From CAIWHR01 sp963724975 (GTDB lineage: Bacteria; Pseudomonadota; Gammaproteobacteria; Burkholderiales; Casimicrobiaceae): a stretch of 64,000 nt of DNA. Under the pieces are notes generated by a model. That model was not told the DNA's origin. It saw only the letters and a list, made by a program, of their open reading frames with translations, and searched no databases. Both the position numbers and the translations under genes were made by a program. Location of the stretch: positions 620,001 to 684,000 of the forward strand of contig CAVRXB010000001.1 in assembly GCA_963724975.1 (NCBI GenBank). The letters are read 5' to 3'. Below are positions 1 to 8,137 of this stretch, piece after piece (positions within the stretch are counted from its first letter, which is position 1; every line of letters starts with the position of its first letter).

Positions 1-1
1 C

Positions 2-247
2 GGATGCTACTCGGCGCCGCTCGCTCTTCCGTTGTACGCGGAAGCCTTCGAGAATGCCGGCGCGCTGGACCGGCTCGAGGCATTCGCTAGCCATTTCGGT
101 GCCGACTTCTACGGACTGCCGCGCAATGCGGACACGATCACTCTCGTGCAAGAAGACTGGAAAGTGCCGGCCGAGTACGCCTTCGGCAGCGATACGCTCG
201 TGCCGTTGCGGGCCGGAGAAACGATGCGCTGGCGGGTCGCGTCGTAG
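2..247 (+). CDS. pyrC: Dihydroorotase, C-terminal part (partial)
   Basis: This is the 3' end of a gene entering from the left edge; the open frame runs from base 2 to a TAG at 245-247, about 81 residues. The peptide GCYSAPLALPLYAEAFE, followed by an AFASHFGADFYGLP-type segment, matches the C-terminal end of class II (E. coli-type) PyrC, which closes carbamoyl aspartate to dihydroorotate in cytoplasmic pyrimidine synthesis. The zinc-binding and catalytic region lies outside the window. The rnpB gene follows about 35 bases downstream on the same strand. Confidence 0.85.
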   Translation, partial: GCYSAPLALPLYAEAFENAGALDRLEAFASHFGADFYGLPRNADTITLVQEDWKVPAEYAFGSDTLVPLRAGETMRWRVAS

Positions 248-282
248 GGAACCTCGATGCCGGCGGTGCTATCCTAGATGCT

Positions 283-648
283 GAAGCCAGCCAGACCGTC
301 GCTGCCCCACCGGTGCAAACTGACGGGGGAGAGGAAAGTCCGGGCTCCATAGAGCAGGATGCCGGGTAATGCCCGGCCGCAGATAAATCGCCGCTCGCGC
401 GGTCGACGAAAGCGAGGAACAGGGCCACAGAGACGAGTCGCCGGCGGTCACACGCCGGCGGGTGAAACGCGGCAACCTCCATCCGGAGCAACACCAAGTA
501 GGCGGACGCGCATTTGGCAACACAGGCTGCTCGTCTAGTCCGCGGGTAGGTGGCTTGAGCCCGAAGGCAACGACGGGCCTAGAGGAATGACGGCCATAGC
601 GCATGCAAATGCGCCGTAACAGAACCCGGCTTATCGGCTGACTTCGCT
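283..648 (+). ncRNA. rnpB: RNase P RNA (class A)
   Basis: This is the catalytic RNA that trims 5' leaders from tRNA precursors. The 5' block contains GAGGAAAGTCCGGGCTCCAT (331-350), the near-universal P4/CRI core, and the 3' block contains AGAACCCGGCTTATCGG (621-637), the CRV core. The termini GAAGCCAGCC (283-292) and GGCTGACTTC (636-645) pair to form P1 with one G-U, which sets both ends to within a few bases. The length of about 365 nt is usual for type A. A TATCCT hexamer at 270-275, seven bases before the inferred start, is a possible -10 box. No protein gene is expected inside; open frames across it are chance. Confidence 0.95.
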
Positions 649-657
649 TTATCCCAT

Positions 658-686
658 GACGCCCCACGGTTCCGCCGCGGGGCGTC
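658..686. terminator. Hairpin after rnpB, possible bidirectional terminator
   Basis: GACGCCCC (658-665) pairs perfectly with GGGGCGTC (679-686), with a further short CGG/CCG pairing inside. It begins ten bases after the rnpB 3' end and lies between convergent rnpB and the MFS gene. There is only a short T run afterwards (TTT at 691-693), so intrinsic termination is plausible but not certain. Confidence 0.5.
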
Positions 687-719
687 GCCATTTGGGGCTC
701 ACTGGACTACCCTCCGCGC

Positions 720-1874
720 TCATGCCCCAGTGTGTCGCCGCAGCGCCTTCCGGTACGCGACGAACGACGCGACGCCAAGCCCCGTGAGGAGCCACGGCGT
801 GATGGTGCGCTGCGGATCGAACACAAAGCACATCGCGATCGCGAGCGGTGCGACGGCGCGCGCGATGAGTTGAGGCCGCGCGAGACGCCCAAGGAGCGTG
901 CCGAATGCATGGCGGCCGAAGAGCTCCGCCGGTACCGAGCCGCGAACGATCGTCATCACGCCATTGCTGAAACCATAGAGCAGCGCGAAGGCGAGCGCGA
1001 CGATCATGAGGCCGCGCACCTCCGCGAGAAAAAGCAGCGCGAGCGCGAGCATCGCAAACGCGAGCGTGCCGATCGCCCGCGCGCGAAGATGTCTTCCAAA
1101 CGTGAATTCCACCACGCGCCCGGCGACCTGCATCGGCCCGAACATCGCGCCGACCAACACCGCATCGGCTGCGGTGAGGCCGGATGCGGTCAGCAGCAGA
1201 ATCGCATGCGCGGAGAGCGCCGACGCGATGAACGCCGCGCCCGATAGCGCGATCGCGAGCCAGATAAACGTGGCCCCTTCGGCAGGCGTGCGCGCTTTCG
1301 CCGCCATCGCCTGTGACGCCGCTGCGATTTCGATGCGCGTCACGCGCGGAATAGCGGCGAGATGCAAAGGAAGGCAGATGGCGAGATGCATCGCTGCATA
1401 GATACTGAACGTCGCCCGCCAACCGAAGCCGTTCAGCAGCCATAGCGACAGCGGCCAGAAAATGGTGCTGGCAAATCCACCGAACAGCGTGAGCGCGGTG
1501 ATCGTGCGCCGATAGCCGGCGCCGCTGATCGAGTGCAGCACCGCGAACGCCGGATCGTAGAGCGTGCACGCCATCGCGACACCGGCGACGATCCATCCCG
1601 CGAGCAGCGTCGCCGGACCTTGCGCCGACGCGAGCAGCGCAAGGGCGATCGTGCCGGCGCACGATCCGCCGGCGAGCGCGCTGCGCGCATGCCCGGCGTC
1701 AATCCAGCGGCCAACGGCGGGAGAGGCTGCACCGGAAACGAAGAGCCCTGCGGAAAATGCGCCAAAGAGCAGCGTGGCGCTGACGCCGAGATCCGCGCGC
1801 ATCGCGTCACCCAGGACCGCGATCGTGTAGAACAGCGTGCCCCAGGAAATGATCTGCGCGATGCCGAGCGCCAC
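720..1874 (-). CDS. MFS transporter
   Basis: This is a polytopic inner-membrane carrier of the major facilitator superfamily; its substrate cannot be read from sequence. About 12 hydrophobic segments are visible, beginning with VVALGIAQIISWGTLFYTIA, and the loop GRWIDAGHARSAL fits the MFS 2-3 loop signature. The frame is open up to a GTG at 2123, but bases 1917-2033 belong to an intergenic repeat also found at 3669-3785, so I start at the GTG at 1874 (384 aa). GTG at 2042 would add 56 residues of low-complexity sequence. The gene lies downstream of the FAD oxidoreductase on the same strand. The call is sure as to family and unsure as to start. Confidence 0.75.
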   Translation of the reverse strand: MALGIAQIISWGTLFYTIAVLGDAMRADLGVSATLLFGAFSAGLFVSGAASPAVGRWIDAGHARSALAGGSCAGTIALALLASAQGPATLLAGWIVAGVAMACTLYDPAFAVLHSISGAGYRRTITALTLFGGFASTIFWPLSLWLLNGFGWRATFSIYAAMHLAICLPLHLAAIPRVTRIEIAAASQAMAAKARTPAEGATFIWLAIALSGAAFIASALSAHAILLLTASGLTAADAVLVGAMFGPMQVAGRVVEFTFGRHLRARAIGTLAFAMLALALLFLAEVRGLMIVALAFALLYGFSNGVMTIVRGSVPAELFGRHAFGTLLGRLARPQLIARAVAPLAIAMCFVFDPQRTITPWLLTGLGVASFVAYRKALRRHTGA

Positions 1875-1916
1875 GACACGCGCGCCAAGGTTTTGCGCCG
1901 GCTCGGTATCTGCGGC

Positions 1917-2033
1917 CTCCGCACCGCTCTCTCGACTCGTGGTGACGATTGGGTCGGCCTTCTCCGGCGACTCGCGATCGCTCGCTCCCCCTTGCCTTCG
2001 GCTTGGGGCCCCGGCTCGCCGCTCGCGCCGGTC
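1917..2033. repeat. Intergenic structured repeat, copy 1
   Basis: This segment between the MFS and FAD oxidoreductase genes is clearly similar to 3669-3785. Shared blocks include CCTCCGCAC, GGGTCGGCCT, CGGCGA.TCGCGAT and TCGCCGCTC.CGCC. In the middle is a hairpin with arms of CCCC..GCC and GGC..GGGG around a TTC loop. In the other copy the arm bases differ but still pair, which suggests that the fold is kept. Confidence 0.6.
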
Positions 2034-3660
2034 AGCTTCCACGCCGGCGTCTCGCGTCGCGCAGGATCTCGCGTGCCGCGTTGTGCCCCGGAATTCCCGT
2101 GACGCCGCCGCCTGGATGGGCACCCGATCCGCAGAGATACAAGCCGCGCACCGGCATTCGATAGTTCGCGTGGCCGAGCACGGGCCTTGCGGCGAAGAGC
2201 TGGTCGAGCGTCAGCCGGCCATGGAAGATATCGCCGCCAGTGAGCCCGAAATCACGCTCGAGATCCAGGGGCGAGAGCGCGCGATGTCCGACAACGCTGG
2301 CGCGGAAGTTCGGCGCGAATTGGGTCACTGTGTCGATCATCAGAGCGGCAACTTCGTCGCGCGCATCGTCCCATGTGAGTCCGGCCACGACCTGCGGCAG
2401 GTCGGGATGGACGTGCTGGCAGAAGAGGCTTGCGACATGCTTGCCTGGCGGCGCGAGCGAATCATCGACGACGGACGGGATCAGCAGCTCGACAATCGGC
2501 GCGGCGGACCAGCCACGCGTCTTCGCATCGAAATAAGCGCGCTCCATGTACGCGAGCGACGGTGCGATGATGATGCCGCTGCCATGATGCGGTGCGGCGA
2601 TTCGGCCGGGCAGCGCGGTGAAATCGGGCAACTCGGCGAGCGCGACGTTCATCCGGAACGTGCCGGATCCGCAGCGATAACCCGCAATGCGGGCGCGGAA
2701 ATCGTCCGGCAGATGTTCCGGCTCGACGAGGCGCTCGAACAGCACTTTGGGGGTGACGTTCGCCACCACGCGCTTTGCCGTAACGACTTCGCCATCGTCG
2801 AGCTCGACGCCGATCGCTCGCCCCGTTTTCACAATTACGCGCGCAACGCTCGCCGCCGTGCGCAACGCTACGCCTCGCGCGCTGCATTCCTTTGCCATTG
2901 CCTGCGTGATCGCGCCCATTCCTCCGATAGCGTGGCCCCACGTCCCGCGCTTGCCGTTCACCTCGCCGAACACGTGATGCAGCAGCACGTACGCCGAGCC
3001 CGGCGTCCAGGGGCTCGCAAAGTTGCCGACGACGGCGTCGAAGCCGAACACCGCCTTGACGGGTTCCGACTCGAACCAGCGATCGAGCACGTCGCCCGCG
3101 CTTTTGGTGAAGAGGTCGAGCACGTCGCGGCGCCCCGCGAGGTCGAGCGCGCGGAAGCGTTTCGCGACCTTCCATGCGTCGAGCAGCGCGTGAACACCGC
3201 CTCCCGCATTGGGCGGCGTTGCGACGAGCAAGTCGCGCAGCACATCGGCCACGCGATCGAGCATCGCGTAGTAGCCGGGAAGCGCATCGGCGTCGCGGCG
3301 CGAGAATTTCGCGAATTCGGCCTGCGTAGCGGCGATACCGCCGCCGACGACCAAATGACGATTGTCCGGAAGCGGCAGGAAGTTCGACAGCGGCCGCTCG
3401 ACGATCCGCAGGCCATGCCGCGCGAGATCGAGATCGCGGATCACCTTCGGATTGAGCAGGCTTACCGTGTAGCTCGCCGTCGAATTGCGAAATCCCGGAT
3501 GGAATTCCTCGGTCACCGCAGCGCCGCCGAGGACCGCGCGCCGCTCGAGAACGCAGACCGACAGGCCTGCGCGGGCAAGATACGCGGCGCACACGAGCCC
3601 GTTGTGTCCGCCGCCGATGATGACGACGTCGAACCGTCTCGCCTGCCCCTCCACGCTCAC
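2032..3660 (-). CDS. Phytoene dehydrogenase-like FAD-dependent oxidoreductase
   Basis: This is a cytoplasmic or membrane-associated flavoprotein of the CrtI/COG1233 family (542 aa), related to PYROXD2 proteins; its substrate is unknown. The N-terminus carries the FAD dinucleotide-binding motif VVIIGGGHNGLVCAAYLA (residues about 12-29), followed by the ERR...GGAAVTEEFHPG segment typical of this family. The C-terminus has the matching second FAD motif, LYLCGSGAHPGGGVTG. No other carotenoid gene is nearby, so carotenoid synthesis is not implied. The start is a GTG with GCGGAGG upstream. A repeat copy lies on each side of the gene. Confidence 0.85.
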   Translation of the reverse strand: MSVEGQARRFDVVIIGGGHNGLVCAAYLARAGLSVCVLERRAVLGGAAVTEEFHPGFRNSTASYTVSLLNPKVIRDLDLARHGLRIVERPLSNFLPLPDNRHLVVGGGIAATQAEFAKFSRRDADALPGYYAMLDRVADVLRDLLVATPPNAGGGVHALLDAWKVAKRFRALDLAGRRDVLDLFTKSAGDVLDRWFESEPVKAVFGFDAVVGNFASPWTPGSAYVLLHHVFGEVNGKRGTWGHAIGGMGAITQAMAKECSARGVALRTAASVARVIVKTGRAIGVELDDGEVVTAKRVVANVTPKVLFERLVEPEHLPDDFRARIAGYRCGSGTFRMNVALAELPDFTALPGRIAAPHHGSGIIIAPSLAYMERAYFDAKTRGWSAAPIVELLIPSVVDDSLAPPGKHVASLFCQHVHPDLPQVVAGLTWDDARDEVAALMIDTVTQFAPNFRASVVGHRALSPLDLERDFGLTGGDIFHGRLTLDQLFAARPVLGHANYRMPVRGLYLCGSGAHPGGGVTGIPGHNAAREILRDARRRRGS

Positions 3661-3668
3661 GCCTCGGC

Positions 3669-3785
3669 CTCCGCACTGCCATTGCGAATCGTCGAGGTGG
3701 TGGGGTCGGCCTCATGCGGCGATTCGCGATTGCTTCGATCCCCTGCGCGCGTTCGCGCGCGGGGCCCCTCTTCGCCGCTCACGCC
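3669..3785. repeat. Intergenic structured repeat, copy 2
   Basis: This is the second copy of the repeat at 1917-2033. It fills the gap between the FAD oxidoreductase start (3660) and the fabI stop (3787). The central hairpin here is CCCCTGCGCGCG-TTC-GCGCGCGGGG, with the same outer CCCC/GGGG and TTC loop as copy 1 but a different, still fully pairing inner stem. Confidence 0.6.
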
Positions 3786-3786
3786 G

Positions 3787-4575
3787 CTACTCTTCGTCAA
3801 GGCTGATCGCGACGGTGTTGTATCCGCAGTCGACGTAGGTAATCTCGCCGGTGATCGCGCTCGAAAGGTCGGAGAAGTAGAACGCGGCGACGTTGCCCAC
3901 TTCGTCGATCGTGACGTTGCGTTTCAGCGGCGCCGCGCGCTCGAAGCGGTTAAGGAGCTTGGAGAATCCGCCAATGCCCGCGGCCGCAAGCGTCTTGATC
4001 GGTCCGGCGGACAAACCGTTGACGCGGATGCCTTCGGGACCAAGGCACGCGGCGAGATAGCGGACATTGGCTTCGAGGCTCGCCTTTGCGAGTCCCATCA
4101 CGTTGTAATTGGGCACCGAGCGCAACGCGCCGAGATAGGTGAGCGTCAGCAGCGACGCGGCGCGCCCCTGCAGCAGCGGACGTGCACCCTTAGCCAGCGC
4201 GGCAAAGCTGTAACTCGAGACGTCGTGCGCCGTCTCGAACGCCGATCGCGTCAGGCTCTCGAGGAAATCGCCGGCCAGCGCCTCGCGCGGCGCGAACGCA
4301 ATCGAATGCAGGATGCCGTCGAGCCCGCCCCATTCGGCCTTCAGCGCCGCGAACAGCGCGTCGATGTCGTCGTCCTTTGCGACATCACATCGCAGGACCG
4401 GTGCGGCGCCGAATTCGGCGGCGATCTTGACCACGCGGTCCTTGAGATCGTCGTTGACGTACGTGAAGGCGAGTGTTGCGCCTTCGCGCTGGCACGCGCG
4501 CGCAACGCCATAGGCGATCGAGCGCGTCGACAGCACACCCGTGATCAGGATCTTCTTGTCCGCCAGAAAGCCCAT
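3787..4575 (-). CDS. fabI: Enoyl-[acyl-carrier-protein] reductase (NADH)
   Basis: FabI makes the last reduction in each fatty acid elongation cycle, converting trans-2-enoyl-ACP to acyl-ACP in the cytoplasm. The protein has 262 aa, the usual length, with the Rossmann start KKILITGVLSTRSIAYG and the FabI-specific Tyr-x6-Lys catalytic pair at Tyr157 and Lys164 (YNVMGLAK), plus Tyr147. The C-terminal GEITYVDCGYN motif is typical of the family. The start ATG at 4573-4575 lies 48 bases after the stop of the SodC-like gene on the same strand. Confidence 0.95.
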   Translation of the reverse strand: MGFLADKKILITGVLSTRSIAYGVARACQREGATLAFTYVNDDLKDRVVKIAAEFGAAPVLRCDVAKDDDIDALFAALKAEWGGLDGILHSIAFAPREALAGDFLESLTRSAFETAHDVSSYSFAALAKGARPLLQGRAASLLTLTYLGALRSVPNYNVMGLAKASLEANVRYLAACLGPEGIRVNGLSAGPIKTLAAAGIGGFSKLLNRFERAAPLKRNVTIDEVGNVAAFYFSDLSSAITGEITYVDCGYNTVAISLDEE

Positions 4576-4623
4576 GGTCGCTCCGCGATTTCACTGCCGG
4601 CGCGTTCCCGGCGTGCCCGTGCG

Positions 4624-5194
4624 TCAGAACAGGTCGAGCAGCGTGCGCGTGGGCGGACCGATCACGCCGCAGCCGATCCGATCGTTCGGCACATCCGGCC
4701 TGCGCGACGATAGTACCGCGCCCGCCTTCGTGTACCACGACGGAGCGACCCACCACGCCGTCGGGCCCCGTGAGCTTGTAACCCGCCAGCGCGACGACAT
4801 TCGAGGCCGAATCGTCGTTCTTGAGAATCGGAAATCCTTCCTCCGCCAAGGGCACGCCCGGCGGCGCCCACGGCGGCCCCGCCGAAAATCCGTTGGGAGA
4901 ACTGCAATTGCCGGTGGCGTGGATCATGACGCGGTATCGTCCGGGACCACGGCCGTTGAAATTCACTTTCACCTGCACACCGCCATCGTAGGCATGCAAC
5001 ATCGCCGCGCCAGTGAGGCTCGATCCGCCGATCGGGCGGAAACGCGCTTCGGCCACGGTCACCTCGGCTTTCGCCGCCTTGGGCGCGGCAGGATCCTTCG
5101 TCGATTCGCATGCCGCGAGCAGCACCACGGCCATCGAGCCGACGAAAACGCCGCGGACCACGGTCAGGCCAGGCGCGGGCGCTGCGGCTGTCAC
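4624..5194 (-). CDS. SodC-fold lipoprotein lacking copper ligands (frameshifted)
   Basis: This is a paralogue of the adjacent sodC. The start is a GTG at 5194 that overlaps the sodC TGA (GTGA), so the two genes are probably translationally coupled. A signal peptide ends in lipobox LLAAC (Cys about residue 29), predicting an envelope lipoprotein. The Cu/Zn-SOD fold is recognisable, but the HxH copper motif reads VMIH and the GGHFNP zinc/copper loop reads GPPWAPP, so normal dismutase activity is unlikely. After VVVHE (about 4730) homology passes to another frame, which ends RIGCGVIGPPTRTLLDLF at the TGA at 4624-4626. The frame break may be a sequencing error. The role is unknown. Confidence 0.7.
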
Positions 5195-5703
5195 GAGTTC
5201 CGGATCACTCCGCACGCTACGCGCGCTCCCGAGTTGCCCGTGGGCTGCGTCATGAAGTCGTCAGGATCCTTGTGCACGATGACGCTCTTGCCGATCACGT
5301 CCGCGGCACCGCCGCCCAACGTAATGACGTCGAGTTCCGCCGTCAGGCTCGCTTCGCCGTTGCCATCGGCGACGAGCATCGGCATGTCGCCCGCATGATG
5401 ATCGGGCAGCAATGGATTTCCGTGCGGCTTGCCGAGCGGATTGAAGTGGCCGCCTGCGCTCATGCCGTCGCCGGAGCTGCAGTCGCCTTTCTCGTGAATG
5501 TGGAATCCGTGCGGCCCCGGCGCAAGGCCGGTGATACGCGCGGTGACGACAACCTTGTCACCCTTCTGGACGAAGCTGACCGTTCCGGCCGCCGCGTTTC
5601 CCTTGGTCGCCTCGACGGCCGCGACTGCCGCCCAACCGGAAGACGCGATCGATGCGCAACCGGCAGCGGCCGTGAGCGCGATGATTCCCGCTGTGCTGCG
5701 CAT
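5191..5703 (-). CDS. sodC: Superoxide dismutase [Cu-Zn]
   Basis: This is a periplasmic enzyme that converts superoxide to hydrogen peroxide and oxygen (170 aa). It keeps the metal ligands: HGFHIHEKGDC, GGHFNP, HAGDMP and a late IVHKDPDDF. The GNSGARVACGVI C-terminus holds the second disulfide cysteine. The N-terminus is a signal peptide, and TAAAGC may be a lipobox. The start at 5703 is set by AAGGAGA just upstream; an in-frame start at 5733 lacks such a site. It is followed directly by its degenerate paralogue, and hslU is divergent to it. Confidence 0.9.
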   Translation of the reverse strand: MRSTAGIIALTAAAGCASIASSGWAAVAAVEATKGNAAAGTVSFVQKGDKVVVTARITGLAPGPHGFHIHEKGDCSSGDGMSAGGHFNPLGKPHGNPLLPDHHAGDMPMLVADGNGEASLTAELDVITLGGGAADVIGKSVIVHKDPDDFMTQPTGNSGARVACGVIRNS

Positions 5704-5897
5704 GAGTCTCCTTCGTCGTTGCGCGCGTCGCAAGGGTGTTGCGCACCCGAAGCTCCGCGGGGCCGAACATCATAAGCGATGCCCGCCACGGTGGCCAGAT
5801 CGGGCACGGCGCTCGGCTGCGCGCAGGTCGGGCAGGTTAAAATGCTCGACCCCAACCGCTTTCCTAACGCGAATCCCTCCAACCGCGCGCTGGCACG

Positions 5898-7229
5898 ATG
5901 TCGGAACCGATGACGCCGCAGGAGATCGTCTCCGAGCTCGACAAGCACATCGTCGGGCAGAACGACGCGAAGCGCGCCGTGGCGATCGCATTGCGCAACC
6001 GTTGGCGCCGGCAACAGGTGACGGAGCCTTTGCGGCAGGAGATCACGCCGAAGAACATCCTCATGATCGGCCCTACGGGTGTGGGCAAGACAGAAATCGC
6101 GCGCCGCCTCGCGCGCCTCGCCGACGCCCCGTTCATCAAGGTCGAGGCGACCAAGTTCACCGAAGTGGGCTACGTCGGCCGCGATGTCGACACGATCATC
6201 CGTGACCTCGCCGAGGCGGCGATCAAGCAGACGCGCGAAGCCGAGGCGCGCAAGGTGCGCGACCGGGCGGCCGATGCCGCCGAGGAGCGCATCCTCGATG
6301 TTCTCCTGCCGCCGGTGCGCGAAGTGAACTTCCACGACATGAAGCCGACGGATTCGGCGACGCGGCAGAAATTTCGCAAGATGCTGCGCGAGGGCAGCCT
6401 CGACGACAAGGAAATCGAGGTCGAAGTATCGCTATTGCCGGCGCAGATGGAGATCATGGCGCCGCCCGGAATGGAGGAATTGACGAGCCAGCTGCAGGGC
6501 ATGTTCCAGCAAATGGGCGGTGCGCGGCGCAAGCTTCGCAAGATGACGGTGGCCGACGCGCTGAAGACGCTGACCGACGAAGAAGCTGCGAAGCTCTTGA
6601 ACGACGACGAGATCAAGGCGAAGGCGCTGACCGCGGTCGAGCAGAACGGCATCGTGTTTCTGGACGAGATCGACAAGATCGCGAGCCGCCAGGAAATCCA
6701 GGGCGCCGACGTCTCGCGGCAGGGCGTGCAGCGTGATCTGCTGCCGTTGGTCGAGGGCACGACGGTAACCACGAAGTACGGAATGGTCCGCACCGATCAC
6801 ATCCTGTTCATCGCATCGGGCGCGTTTCATCTCGCGAAGCCGTCCGACCTCATTCCGGAATTGCAGGGTCGGTTTCCCATACGGGTCGAGCTCGCGTCGC
6901 TGTCCGTCGCCGATTTCGAGCAGATACTCACGACGACGGAAGCGAGCCTCGTGCGGCAGTACGAAGCGTTGCTCGGCACCGAGAATGTTCATCTCGACTA
7001 TCGCCCCGACGGCATCAGGCGGCTAGCCGAGATCGCGTTCGCGGTGAACGAAAAGCAGGAGAACATCGGTGCCCGCCGCCTTTACACCGTGATGGAACGC
7101 TTGCTCGAGGAGATTTCGTTCCATGCGGGAAAGCACACCGGAGAAACGCTCGCCATCGATGCCGCCTATGTCGATGCGCGGCTCGCGGGCATCGTCGGCA
7201 ACGACGATCTCGCCAGGTACATTTTGTAG
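5898..7229 (+). CDS. hslU: ATP-dependent protease ATPase subunit HslU
   Basis: HslU is the AAA+ unfoldase that feeds proteins to the HslV peptidase in the cytoplasm. It has 443 aa, the standard length, with Walker A GPTGVGKT (residues 58-65), Walker B GIVFLDEIDK (about 250-259) and the pore sequence GYVGRD. The C-terminal tail DDLARYIL is the segment that docks into HslV, so a partner is expected. However, hslV is not upstream, where it normally lies: the 194 bases before hslU separate it from divergent sodC and contain no gene. Confidence 0.95.
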   Translation: MSEPMTPQEIVSELDKHIVGQNDAKRAVAIALRNRWRRQQVTEPLRQEITPKNILMIGPTGVGKTEIARRLARLADAPFIKVEATKFTEVGYVGRDVDTIIRDLAEAAIKQTREAEARKVRDRAADAAEERILDVLLPPVREVNFHDMKPTDSATRQKFRKMLREGSLDDKEIEVEVSLLPAQMEIMAPPGMEELTSQLQGMFQQMGGARRKLRKMTVADALKTLTDEEAAKLLNDDEIKAKALTAVEQNGIVFLDEIDKIASRQEIQGADVSRQGVQRDLLPLVEGTTVTTKYGMVRTDHILFIASGAFHLAKPSDLIPELQGRFPIRVELASLSVADFEQILTTTEASLVRQYEALLGTENVHLDYRPDGIRRLAEIAFAVNEKQENIGARRLYTVMERLLEEISFHAGKHTGETLAIDAAYVDARLAGIVGNDDLARYIL

Positions 7230-7251
7230 TTCCGCCCGGGGCGCAAGGCCG

Positions 7252-8127
7252 ATGGTCGAACGCCTCCTCGGCATCATCCTGCCGGTGTTTCTCGTCGTCG
7301 CGCTCGGTTTCGCCTACGCGCGGAAGGCGAAGCCCGATATGGTCTGGGTCAATCGACTCAACGTGAACGTGCTGGCGCCGGCGCTCATCTTCACGGCGCT
7401 CGCCGGCAAGGAATTCGACCTTGCCGCAAACAAGATCCTGATCGCGGGAAGCATCGGCGTCGTTATCGGTTCGGGTTTGCTGGCGTGGCCCTTCGCACGG
7501 CTCATGCGCGAGGATCGACGCACGTTCGTGCCGCCGATGATGTTCAACAACTGCGGCAACCTGGGGCTGCCGCTTGCCGTGCTTGCTTTCGGGCAGCCGG
7601 GCTTCTCGGCGATGGTTGCGCTTTTCACGATCTCGAATCTCTTGCACTTCACGCTCGGCGTATGGATCATCGACCACCACGCGAGGTTCGGCAACCTGCT
7701 GCGCAATCCGATGGTGATCGCGACGCTGGCCGGCTTTCTGTTCGCAGCATTTCATCCGCCGATGCCGGACTGGCTGATGCAAGCGCTCAAGATGACCGGC
7801 GACGCGATGATTCCACTGATGCTGATCGCCCTGGGCGTGCGGCTGTCCGACGTGCCATGGTCAAGCTGGCGTATCGGAGTGATCGGCGGTCTCGTGTGTC
7901 CGCTGACGGGCATTGCGATGGCGGCGCTGCTCTCGCCGGTGCTGCGCCTCGATCACGAGCAGCAGGGCCTGCTGCTGTTGTTCGGCTGCTTGCCGCCTGC
8001 CGTACTCAACTTCATGGTCGCCGAGCAGTATCAGCAGGAACCCGGGAAGGTCGCCTCGATCGTGCTGATCGGCAACGTGCTGGCGATCGTGTTCGTTCCG
8101 CTCGGGCTCGCGCTCGCGCTTCACTGA
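7252..8127 (+). CDS. AEC family transporter
   Basis: This is an integral inner-membrane permease of the auxin efflux carrier family (291 aa, about ten hydrophobic segments). The family includes malonate, malate and other organic anion carriers; the substrate here is not known. The NNCGNLGLPLAVLAFG segment is the conserved mid-protein motif, and LFGCLPPAVLNFMVAEQY is typical of the C-terminal half. The start ATG at 7252 follows the hslU stop by 22 bases. The same frame is open into hslU, but that extension is hslU sequence read out of frame. Confidence 0.85.
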   Translation: MVERLLGIILPVFLVVALGFAYARKAKPDMVWVNRLNVNVLAPALIFTALAGKEFDLAANKILIAGSIGVVIGSGLLAWPFARLMREDRRTFVPPMMFNNCGNLGLPLAVLAFGQPGFSAMVALFTISNLLHFTLGVWIIDHHARFGNLLRNPMVIATLAGFLFAAFHPPMPDWLMQALKMTGDAMIPLMLIALGVRLSDVPWSSWRIGVIGGLVCPLTGIAMAALLSPVLRLDHEQQGLLLLFGCLPPAVLNFMVAEQYQQEPGKVASIVLIGNVLAIVFVPLGLALALH

Positions 8128-8137
8128 CGAAGCGGCG

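Noticed and set aside
1837..4713. A 958-codon plus-strand open frame over MFS, oxidoreductase and fabI
   Set aside because: It is antisense to three genes with clear homology, and its translation is Arg/Ala/Asp-rich with no family match, a common GC-rich shadow.
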